Assembly (NCBI RefSeq): GCF_030035675.1
Contig: NC_084482.1
Coordinates: 230,301,943-230,365,942, forward strand
Reading direction: 5' to 3'
DNA: 64,000 nucleotides
Origin: Rhineura floridana
Lineage: Eukaryota; Chordata; Lepidosauria; Squamata; Rhineuridae
Shown piece by piece: positions 54,070-64,000 of the stretch (position 1 is its first letter; each line of letters starts with the position of its first letter). A model generated the notes under the pieces. It made no database searches, was not told the DNA's origin, and worked only from the letters and a program-made list of their open reading frames with translations. The position numbers and the translations under genes were made by a program.

Positions 54070-54693
54070 CCACACTCATTGTGGACACTGAAAGGAAGAG
54101 GTGTTCTGGTGCTACAGTTGAATTTGGCTTGTGTTTATCATCCGAAAACTCCTGCTGGAGCGAGGAAGATAAGTGAAAGAGCAGACAATGAAATCTTGAA
54201 GAGTTGCCTGCAGAGGCAAGCCAAAATAATACTGGAAAATGGGGAAAGGGGAGTGGGTCTTTATATACATGTTGGTCTCTTTCACTCTAGTGTGAGTAAC
54301 TGTTGGATATGCTCCCTACTTCCTGTAAATGGTGAGGGGGGCGTTGACCTTGCACCCATCCCTTTGACTGAAGAGAACATCAGTGACACGGCCCCCATTT
54401 TTATAGCTATGGAATGGAAATGGTTAAGTGCAAATTCTGTCTGGGACATAGCCCCCATGGCCCAACAAAATGCGGTTTGGTATGTCCTGCCAAGACTGGG
54501 TAAGTTCTATTTTTTGGGAAACAAGACCAAAGGAAAGAAAGGCATAGAAGTTGGTGTAAGTAAATGCAAACATTATTTCACCCTTGAAGGAGACTGGAGA
54601 ACTAACCACACCCAGAATCCCACTTTCTGCCAACATTATCATGATTTTCATGCTTCCTGTAACTATTCTATTAAAATATTAATTTTATCTTGA
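54070..54693 (+). mobile_element. Env-like retroviral fragment (fossil)
   Basis: A 222-codon open stretch (54025-54693) contains SNCWICSLLPVNGEGG, a CxxC motif in the context seen in the surface subunit of gamma-type retroviral envelopes, followed by LAPIPLTEENISDTAPIF, VWDIAPMAQQNAVWYVLP and a Cys/His-rich end. Asn-linked glycosylation sites (NISD, NKTK, NHTQ, NYSI) fit an envelope origin. It is a fragment: no LTR, gag or pol is next to it. Gamma-like ERV is my best reading. Age is unclear, but the long open stretch argues against great age or for chance survival. Confidence 0.6.
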
Positions 54694-54888
54694 AGCCGGA
54701 ATCGGACTAGGTACATTTCTACCAACTCCACTCAAAATTGCTTCCAACTCCCACTCTGACTCCACGATTCCAACTCCACAGCATGGGGTGAAGGGAAGTG
54801 GAACAGTTTGTGGTTAAGCTAAGAGAAGAACATTGTGGGGGTCTGAAACTCCCCATAAAAATCCTGTTTGAAGCCCGGCTTCCCCATA
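54694..54888. other. Short unassigned gap
   Basis: Contains GGAATCGGACTAGG and CAACTCCAC repeats; it separates the env-like fragment from the relic fingers. Confidence 0.4.
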
Positions 54889-54889
54889 T

Positions 54890-55025
54890 GGATCCTTCGA
54901 TGCAGAGAAAGAGCAGAACTCTGCTTAAAGTTCTTTCCACATTCAAAGCATTTATACATCTCTTCCCTTAAAAGGATATTTTGATGTGGCTGAAGGTAGC
55001 CATTCTGACAAAAGGTCTTTCAACA
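54890..55025 (-). pseudogene. Two relic fingers behind the stop of the 15-finger exon
   Basis: The minus strand continues with KTFCQNGYLQPHQN, then [24 protein letters not shown], in the same frame as the finger exon, but the CLECGK segment reads CL-stop-C-stop-K (TAG and TGA). The first relic finger lacks its second Cys and final His; the second is almost complete. They show the array was once at least 17 fingers long. Confidence 0.8.
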
Positions 55026-56580
<1,555 letters not shown>

Positions 56581-56586
56581 TTAGTT

Positions 56587-57620
56587 TAAGAACATAAGAA
56601 CGTAAGAACATAAGAAGATCCTGCTGGATCAGGCCAGTGGCCCATCTAGTCCAGCATCCTGTTCTCACAGTGGCCAACCAGGTGCCTGGGGGAAGCCCGC
56701 AAGCAGGACCCGAGTGCAAGAACACTCTCCCCTCCTGAGGCTTCCGGCAACTGGTTTTCAGAAGCATGCTGCCTTTGACTAGGGTGGCAGAGCACAGCCA
56801 TCACGGCTAGTAGCCATTGATAGCCCTGTCCTCCATGAATTGGTCTAATCTGCTTTTAATGCCATCCAAGCTGATGGCCATTACTGCATCTTGTGGGAGC
56901 AAATTCCAGTTTAACTATGCACTGAGTAAAGAAGTACTTCCTTTTGTCTGTCCTGAATCTTCCAACATTCAGCTTCTTTGAATGTCCACGAGTTCTAGTA
57001 TTATGAGAGAGGGAGAAGAACTTTTCTCTATCCACTTTCTCAATGCCATGCATCATTTTATACACTTCTATCATGTCTCCTCTGACCCGCCTTTTCTCTA
57101 AACTAAAAAGCCCCAAATGCTGCAACCTTTCCTCGTAAGGGAGTCGCTCCATCCCCTTGATCATTTTGGTTGCCCTCTTCTGAACCTTTTCCAACTCTAT
57201 AATATCCTTTTTGAGATGAGGCGACCAGAACAGTACACAGTATTCCAAATGCGGCCGCACCATAGATTTATACAACGGCATTATGATATCGGCTGTTTTA
57301 TTTTCAATACCTTTCCTAATTATTCCTAGAATGGAATTTGCCTTTTTCACAGCTGCCGCACAATGGGTTGACACTTTCATCATGCTGTCCACTACAACTC
57401 TGAGGTCTCTCTCCTGGTCGGTCACCACCAGTTCAGACCCCATGAGCGTATGTGTGAAATTCAGATTTTTTGCTCCAATATGCATAATTTTACACTTGTT
57501 TATATTGAATTGCATTTGCTATTTTTCTGCCCATTCACTCAGATTGGAGAGGTCTTTTTGGAGCTCTTCGCAATCCCTTTTTGTTTTAACAACCCTGAAC
57601 AATTTATTGTCAGCAGCAAA
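56587..57620 (-). repeat. CR1 LINE, 1.03 kb, inserted in a ZNF intron
   Basis: The minus strand reads NKLFRVVKTKRDCEELQKDL, SNLSEWAEK, MQFNINKCKIMHIGAKN, VRPHLEYCVLFWSPHLKKDI, LEKVQKRATKMIKGMERLPY, LGLFSLEKRRVRGDMIEVYK and RFRTDKRKYFFTQCIVKL. One base is then lost (NLLPQDAVMA continues in another frame), and the 3' tip ends in repeated AAGAACAT units. The ZNF intron sequence on each side (GTTAGTTTA / GCAGTAGATGC) is contiguous in the other copies. Confidence 0.93.
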
Positions 57621-57621
57621 C

Positions 57622-57870
57622 TTAGCAGTAGATGCTTGGTCACAGGCTGTGAAAAGAGATGCAGAGAGTGACAACTGTAACAAAAATCTGCTCTCTTGTT
57701 CCTCCATTTAAGGTGGACAGCCCAGTACTGATGCACAGTTGGAATCTATAAACGTAGGATGGATCCTGTCTGACAGGATCATGGCCCTTTCCACTGCCCT
57801 TAGGGCAGCTTGCATCCACTCCCTCCCTCCCTTCCAAAAGGTTACATGCAACACAAACCTGTATTTCTTC
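57622..57870 (-). other. ZNF intron, continued
   Basis: AGCAGTAGATGCTTGGTCAC, AAAATCTGCTCTCTTGTTCC, TTAAGGTGGACAGCCCAGTA and TGTCTGACAGGATCATGGCC match the introns of the other two finger exons. At the place where those carry BovB, this copy reads on as GGTTACATGCAACAC without BovB. Confidence 0.7.
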
Positions 57871-57964
57871 AATCTATGTGTAGAACATATCATATAGAAA
57901 GCTGAATTTAGAAGAAGATGAAGGAAGTGTGAAAATTGCATGGAGAAATATCAATAATTGAAGA

Positions 57965-59140
57965 TATGCGGGGTTACCCTTGAAAATGGTGCGGAAGCTA
58001 CAACTGGTACAGAATGTGGTGGCCTGTGACGCATCCTTCCCTGGCTCTCCCTGTCAGGTTCCTACCTGCGCGTGGCTACTGCCTGTCACTAGGCACCACC
58101 AGGGACTCCACCAATCCGGACCGCACTCTCTTATGGTTTACCTATCCACTGTAGCACAGATCTCAACAGATCCCCCTGCTAGGCAACCACCAGTCACGTC
58201 CTAATACTAGTATTCCCAGAGACTCTGAATACTGGTATTGTTATTCTCTTCACCGCTGCCACCATTTGTTACAGTTCCCCTTCAGCCTTGGTCATTACCT
58301 TACCCTCCCTTCTGGTCTGTGAAACCCCAGCCAAGGATCAGGCCTTTGGTAAACCAAATTAAGTATTTATTACAGATAACAAAGCTAACAAGATTAACAA
58401 GATTTCTTCTTAAGGCACATAAGCATATGGTTTTACTCAATACTAATCCGAACTCCACCTCCCTCCTTCTCCACTCTCTCCTGGCAAACAACTCTCTCAA
58501 ACCCACCAAACCACCCACTCTTTCTCTTCTCCCCCCAGATTCACCACAATTCGCCACCCAGATTTACCTGTCATCCTTTCATTTATACTGTCAGCCACTT
58601 TAAACACTCAGCCAATCATCTCGCATTCTACTGCCCATTCACTCCTCCTCCTCTTTCACTCCACTTACCATGTATCTTCTAAACAACCAACACTTACCAT
58701 ATATACATTAATATAGGAACATCACATGGCCCACCTGATTAAAGGCAGCCGCTGGTGAGATCACATTACTCCAGTGTTAAAGGAGTTACACTGGTTACCA
58801 GTTATTTTCCAGGCCCATTTCAAGGTGTTGGTTTTAACCTTTAATACCCTGCACGGTTTTGGCCAAGTCTATTTGAAAGAGTGCCTCCATCATCATGAGT
58901 GATGCTGTTCAAGAAGATCAACCTCAAAAGACTTTCCATCCCACCAGTTAAAACAGCAAAAGTGGTGAAGACTAGGGAGACAACTTTTTCAGTTGTGGCC
59001 CCCACATTGTGGAATTCCCTCCCAAATGATATCCGCCATGCACCCTCTATGATGAACTTCCGTGGGGCCTTGAAGACCTGGCTCTTCAGGCAGGCTTTTG
59101 GGGTGGGCTAGGTTTTACTCATAAAATAAATAAATAAATA
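57965..59140 (+). repeat. L2 LINE 3' end split by a solo LTR
   Basis: 57965-58024 encodes LPLKMVRKLQLVQNVVA. After the LTR, 58732-59140 continues with DHITPVLKELHWLPVIF, FKVLVLTFNTLHGFG, FSVVAPTLWNSLPNDIRHAP and LKTWLFRQAFGVG, then a short tail of AAATAAATAAATA. Older and more diverged than the L2 at 60-64 kb. Confidence 0.85.
58025..58726 (-). mobile_element. Solo LTR fossil in an L2
   Basis: A 702-base block starts TGTGACG and ends ATCACA (inverted ends TGTGA/TCACA), flanked by the 5-base duplication TGGCC (58020-58024 and 58727-58731). On the minus strand it has a TATA-like GTATAAATG and a downstream AATAAATACTT, giving minus orientation. No internal region. A truncated relative lies at 24370-24572. 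Younger than the L2 copy that it splits; otherwise undated. Confidence 0.85.
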
Positions 59141-59164
59141 AATGCAGACAATACCATACTCATA

Positions 59165-59885
59165 GCAGAAACCAGTAATGATTTGAAATGAATGCTGATG
59201 AAAGTTAAAGAGGAAAACACAAAAGCAGGACTACAGCTGAATGTCAAAAAGACTGAAGTAATGACAACAGAAGACTTATGCAACTTTAAAGTTGGCAAAG
59301 AGGACATTGAACTTCTCAAGGATTATCAATACCTTGGCACAGTCATTACCCAAATTGGAGACAATAGTCAAGAAATCAGAATAAGTCTTGGACTGGGGAG
59401 GGAAGCTATCAGAAAAGATCCTCAAATGCAAAGATGCATCACTGAACGCCAAAGTCAAGATCTTTCAGACAATGGTATTCCCGATCTCTATGTATGGATG
59501 TGAAAGCTGGACAGTGAAAAGAAAAATCAACTCATTTGAAATGTGGTGTTGGAGGAGAGCTTTGTGGGTACTATGGACTGCGAAAAAGACAAATAATTGA
59601 GTGTTAGAAGAAACTAAACCCGAACTATCACTAGAAGCTAAAATGATGAAACTGAGGTTATCATACTTTGGACACATAATGGAAAGACATGATTCACTAG
59701 AAAAGACAATAATGCTGGGAAAAGCAGAAGGAAGTAGAAGAAGAGGAAGGCCAACAAGAGATGGACTGATTTCATAAAGGAAGCAACAAGATCTGAACAG
59801 GGAAGTTTGGGATAGATGTTATTGGAGGTCACTGATTCTGAGGATCGACATAAGTTGTAATCGACTTGAAGGCACGTAACACACA
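59165..59885 (+). repeat. RTE-BovB LINE 3' end
   Basis: Plus-strand reading: KEENTKAGLQLNVKKTEVMT, LKDYQYLGTVITQIGDNSQE, then KCKDASLNAKVKIFQTMVFP and ISMYGCESWTVKRK, MWCWRRALWVLWTAKKTN, LRLSYFGHIMERHDSLEKT, and KAEGSRRRGRPTR. The 3' end reads GAGGATCGACATAAGTTGTAATCGACTTGAAGGCACGTAA-like sequence, the BovB tail shared with Sauria SINEs. Frame changes occur between blocks. The A/B RT motifs upstream are absent. Confidence 0.88.
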
Positions 59886-60095
59886 CATACCTGCACTATG
59901 TGAGTTCAGCTTTTATTTATTTAAAAGAGAGGTGGAGATGCAGTGGAACCGGAAGAACAAAGTCTGGACTCTTCGCTACTTGGTATTGGTTGAACAATTT
60001 CTGCAAGGCCTACCAAGAGGTGTACTGGAAATCCACCATTCTGTAATCTTCCAATCTTCCAATCTTCAGCTCTGCTGATGTCATAGGGGCATCAA
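59886..60095. other. Short unassigned gap
   Basis: Contains a tandem TCTTCCAATCTTCCAATCTTC at about 60047-60067 just before the L2 5' end; nothing else recognised. Confidence 0.4.
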
Positions 60096-60868
60096 CATAC
60101 GGTGACCGAGAAGGACGTTCAGTCCGGAGCTCTGCTGCATTTTGCCCTTCAATGACTCACTTTGTGTGCTATCATCGCGGTTTGTCGCTGCTGCCTGTCG
60201 CTGCTGTCTGCTGTCGCCGTGTTCTGGTTGGGCTGGACCGGCGTTGCTCCCGCTGCCTGTGCTTTGTGCGGCTTCATCGTTTGCGGTCTCAGCCGCCGTG
60301 GCGCCGCGGTCTTGGATTTTGGCTGCCGCCGCTGTTGTCGATCTGAGCGCGGCTGCTGTCGTTGCTGCTTGGGCTAGCGTTGTTGTTCGCCTGGCTGCGG
60401 GTGCTGTTGCTGCTGTCATCGTCACGACCGTTGTCATCATCTGTCGTCATCTGCTGCTTACCTGGGTGTGGGCGTTGTCGTCGCCGCTATTGTCACTGTT
60501 ATTGCTGAGTGTGGATCGGCGGGATTCGGCTGTTGCTGTGATTCCCTGTTGGGGTGCGCGCCATCATCATCATCATTGTTAAGGCAGCTTCTGGTTATTA
60601 TTATCATCTCATGTGGGAGCTCCGGTTGCTGCCATCATCTTGGCCTACTACCATCCTGGCCAAGCCAGACCGTTGCTGTCCCCGCCTGTTTGAATGTTGA
60701 GTGTTTTAACGCCTGTTGCTATTGTTTTAATTGTGGATTGTGATTAGTGTGAATGTGTTTAAATGATTATTTGAATGTGTGAGTTTGAATCTATGTGTAG
60801 TTAATTAGTGGACTGTTTGTGTGTGAATGAATTTGAATGAGTATATGAGTACGTGAGTGTGAGTCTGT
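60096..60868 (+). other. 5' UTR of an L2 LINE, CTG/CGT-rich
   Basis: About 770 bases lead directly into the L2 ORF2. The left 500 bases are rich in GCTGCTGTC, CGCCGTG and CATCATCAT runs and in CpG; the right 250 bases are TG-rich (GTGTGAATG, GAGTATATGAG). The 146-codon frame over it is a composition effect (Ala/Val/Leu runs). L2 copies rarely keep this part, so it may include the internal promoter. The start base is approximate. Confidence 0.6.
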
Positions 60869-63800
60869 GTGTATTTTATTATGTGCCTGGGAGAGAAGAC
60901 CTTGTGCCGAGCGGGGGGACTTTTGGGGCCCCCAATTAATGTAGTGACGGGTAATGGGAGGTATGGTGTTGTGAGAAGAATATGCCAGTTAAGGGGAACT
61001 CGTCCCAGACAAGTCGTGCCTGTGCCTTGTTCCGGTCCTCCTCACATCCACAGGACTGTTGGTTGTCCTATCAGCCAGCTCTCAGATCTCCAAGTGTTGC
61101 TTCTGAACACCAGGTCGGTACATAATAAAATCTCCCTCGTCCACGACTTAATTGTTGATGAGGGCGCCGACCTGGCATGTGTAACCAAGACCTGGGTGGG
61201 TGATCAGGGAGGAGTTACTCTCTCCCAGCTTTGCCCACCTGGGTATATGGTTCAACACTGTGGTAGATCCGAGGGTCGGGGAGGCGGGGTAGCTGTGGCC
61301 TATAGGAGCTCTCTCTTGCTCATCAAGCACCCTGTCCAGGTGACGACTGGCTTGGAGTGCCTCCACCTTGTGCTGGGTCAAGGAGACAGACTGGGAATAC
61401 TGTTGGTGTACCGCCCACCCTGCTGCCCAACAGCTTCCCTAACCGAGCTGACAGAGGTAGTCTCGGAGGTATTGCTGAAGTCCCCCAGACTATTGGTACT
61501 GGGAGACTTCAACATCCATGCCAAGGCTGCTTTATCTGGGGCGGCTCAGGACTTCATGGCCTCCATGGCAACCATGGGACTGTCTCAATTTGCTACTAGC
61601 CCAACGCATGTGTCGGGGCATACTCTTGATTTGATCTTTGCCACTGGACATGGAGATGGTGACCTGGAGGTGGGGAGTTTTTCATCGACTCCATTGTCAT
61701 GGACAGATCACCGCTTGTTGAAGTTTAGGCTTACAGCGACCCTTTCCCTCCACAAGCGTGGGGGACCTATTAAGCTGGTCCGACCTCGGAGACTAATGGA
61801 TCCTCAGGGTTTCCAAAGGGCTCTGGGGGATTTTCCGGCTGATAAGACTGGCGCTCCTGTCGAAGCCCTGGTCGAACTGTGGAACACGGAAATGACCCAG
61901 GCTGTCGACACGATCGCTCCTGTGCGCCCTCTCCCATGTCAAGCTCATGCAGCTCCGTGGTATACCCCGGAGCTGAGAGCGATGAAACAAGAGAGGAGGA
62001 GGCTTGAGTGCAGATGGAGGCGTACTCCTGACGGACGCAATCACGCCTTGGTAAGTGCCTCTACGAAATTATATACAGAAGCAGTGAGGGCAGCGAAAAA
62101 GCGATATTTCGCTGCCACCATTAAATCATCTCTCAACCGTCCAGCGGAGCTCTTTAGAATTGTCCAAGGGCTTTTACATTCCAGCCCTCAGGATATCAGA
62201 GAACCATCAGTAACCCGCTGTAATGAGTTCGCTGGGCACTTCCAAGATAAAATCTTATGCATCCGCCGGGACTTAGACTCCAATATTATGGCAGTTGAAC
62301 CTAATGAGGTATCCGGAGCACGGTCTTGTCCTCATTTGTTGGATGAGTTTCAGTTGGTACAGCTTCAGGAAGTTGACAAGGTACTCGGACTGGTGCGTGC
62401 AACCACTTCTGCACTAGATCCTTGACCCTCTTGGCTAGTGAAAGCTGCCAGGATTGAAACAGCCGGATGGGCCAGGGAAGTGATAAATGCCTCCTTGAGA
62501 GAGGGAGTGGTCCCTAGTCATTTGACAGAGGCGGTAGTAAGACCACTCCTGAAGAAACCTTCCTTGGACCCAGATAATTTGAGCAACTACAGACCGGTAG
62601 TGAACGTCCCATTCTTGGGCAAGGTCCAGGTGCTCTTGGATGAAACCGATTATCTAGATCCATTTCAATCCGGTTTTAGGCCCAGTTTTGGCACTGAAAC
62701 AGCCTTGGTCGCCCTGTATGATGACCTATGTCGGGAGAGAGACAGGGGGAGTGTAACTCTGTTGATTGTCCTTGATCTCTCAGTGGCTTTTGATACCATC
62801 GACCATAGTATCCTTCTGGGGAGACTCACGGAGTTGGGAGTTGGAGGTGTTGCTTGGCAGTGGCTCCGCTCCTACTTGGTGGACCGTCTCCAGAAGGTAG
62901 GGCTTGGGGAGCACTGCTCGATACCCTGGACTCTCCACTGTGGAGTCCCACAGGGATCAGTTCTGTCCCCCATGCTTTTTAACATCTACATGAAGCTGCT
63001 GGGTGCGGTCATCAGGAGTTTTGGAGTGCGCTGTCACCAGTATGCTGATGACACGCACCTCTATTTCTCCTTTTCATCTTTCTCAGGTGAGGCAGTTGAT
63101 GTGCTGAACCGTTGCCTGGCCGCGATAATGGACTGGACGAGAGCTAATAAACTGAGGCTCAATCCTGACAAGACTGAGACACTGTTGGTGAGTGCCTTCT
63201 CAGCCCAGACGGTGGATGTTCAACCTGTTCTGGATGGGGTTACACTCCCCTTGAAGGAACAGGTTCGTAGCTTGGGGGTTCTTTTCAATCCATTCCTGTC
63301 TCTTGAGGCTGAGGTAGCCTCGGTGGCACGGAATGCGTTCTACCACCTTCGGTTGGTAGCCCAGCTACGTCTCTATCTGGACAGTGATGACCTCACCTCA
63401 GTTGTGCATACTCTGGTAACCTCTAGATTGGATTACTGCAATGCGCTGTACGTGGGGCTGCCTTTGAAAACAGTCCGGAAACTACAGCTAGTGCAAAACG
63501 CAGCAGCCAGACTGTTGATGAGGACCAGACGGTCCGAACATATAACACCTGTGCTGGCACATTTACACTGGTTACCTATCTGTTTCCGGGCCAAATTCAA
63601 AGTGCTAATTTTGACTTATAAATCCTTACACGGTGTGGGACCACAATACCTGGCGGAACGCCTCTCCTGATATGAACCTTCCCGTTCACTACGTTCAATG
63701 TCAAAGGCCCTCCTCCGAGTTCTGACTCACAGAGAGGCTCAGAGGGTTGTAATGAGATCTAGGGGCTTTTCAGTGGTGGCCCCCGAACTATGGAATAGTT

Positions 63801-63883
63801 TGTTTGACGAGGTGCGCCTGGCGCCTACACTTCTATCTTTTTGGCACCAGGTTAAAACCTTTTTATTTTCCCAGGCATTTTAA
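60869..63883 (+). CDS. L2 LINE ORF2 (endonuclease and reverse transcriptase), nearly intact
   Basis: One continuous frame of about 1000 codons with only two internal stops. Endonuclease: LLLNTRSVHNKISLVHDLIV, then ACVTKTWVGDQ, where the catalytic Glu of ETW is Lys (about 61184); LLVLGDFNIHAKA (61498); WTDHRLLKF (61699). RT: VVRPLLKKPSLDPDNLSNYR, FQSGFRPSFGTETALVALYD, LIVLDLSVAFDTIDHSILLG, CGVPQGSVLSPMLFNIYMK, CHQYADDTHLYF (YADD at 63041), NKLRLNPDKTETLLVSAFS; C-terminus LDYCNALYVGLPLKTVRKL to TFLFSQAF. Stops: TGA 62423-62425 where relatives have TGC (DPCPSWLVKA) and TGA 63668-63670 where relatives have CGA. About ten codons (ERVVAAQL region) are missing after PFLGKV near 62622. It would copy L2 RNA and nick target DNA; this copy is inactive but young. 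Confidence 0.93.
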
Positions 63884-64000
63884 CATATTTTATTGTTGTT
63901 AATATATACCAGGCTGCTAAATGCTTAAAATGTCATGTTTTTAGTGTTCTATTGTCATTTTATTGTATTTTATTGTATTGTATTTACTCTATGCTGTGCA
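63884..64000 (+). other. L2 3' UTR, cut by the window end
   Basis: AT-rich sequence after the ORF2 stop (CATATTTTATTGTTG, TTTTATTGTATTTTATTG) corresponds to the start of the L2 3' UTR at 29075-29160. The tail lies beyond the window. Confidence 0.85.

Noticed and set aside
60142-60582. 146-codon Ala/Val/Leu-rich frame that looks like a membrane protein
   Set aside because: It covers the CTG/CGT-rich L2 5' UTR; several frames on both strands are open there for composition reasons.

Overview
The window is nuclear DNA from a vertebrate, most likely a squamate reptile (lizard). The evidence is the repeat mix: a dense load of L2-type and CR1-type LINEs, RTE-BovB copies, tRNA-derived SINEs of the squamate kind, hAT-like DNA transposons and class I-like endogenous retrovirus relics, around C2H2 zinc-finger exons whose linkers read TGDKP. 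I see no bacterial or viral-genome features. All family names come from my own reading of translated sequence and termini; no database was searched.

Host genes. The real genes here are a small cluster of KRAB/C2H2 zinc-finger (ZNF) genes and relics. (1) A plus-strand gene has a KRAB-B exon at 174-254 that is phase-compatible with a huge terminal finger exon at 10402. That exon holds 27 complete fingers, then is interrupted in finger 28 by a solo LTR with a 5-bp target duplication; decayed fingers continue to 13853. (2) A minus-strand, severely shortened copy lies at 45515-45855. (3) A minus-strand finger exon with 15 fingers lies at 55026-56440, with two more relic fingers behind its stop. 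(4) A lone KRAB-A exon with a one-base deletion lies at 27498-27638, about 1.1 kb past a GC-rich, promoter-like stretch. Copies 1, 2 and 3 share intron sequence upstream of the finger exon. Copies 1 and 2 also share an antisense BovB insertion at the same place, so they are inverted paralogues duplicated after that insertion.

Layout. 0-10.4 kb: KRAB-B exon and a 10-kb intron packed with L2, BovB, CR1, GC-rich hAT-like elements and a 1.5-kb segment repeated inverted at 51-52.4 kb. 10.4-13.9 kb: finger exon and solo LTR. 13.9-18.8 kb: two long L2 copies meeting tail to tail. 19-25.5 kb: MITEs, SINEs, an ERV LTR with a tRNA-Ser-type primer site, and short tandem repeats. 25.7-27.7 kb: GC-rich stretch and broken KRAB-A exon. 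28-37 kb: L2, a possible Penelope-like relic with a hammerhead-like motif, MITEs, SINEs. 37.3-43.6 kb: a full-length 6.26-kb APE-type LINE with a 10-bp target duplication. 43.7-52.5 kb: LINE pieces, the small finger relic and a 6.45-kb insertion with hAT-like ends and an 8-bp duplication. 52.5-57.9 kb: BovB, an env-like retroviral fragment, the 15-finger exon and a CR1. 58-64 kb: L2 with a solo LTR inside, a BovB 3' end, and a nearly full-length L2 with its 5' UTR running off the window.

Function. KRAB-ZNF proteins are typically nuclear DNA-binding repressors, many of them aimed at transposable elements; a ZNF cluster inside this much retroelement sequence fits that pattern. That link is inference; the sequence shows only gene structures and repeats.
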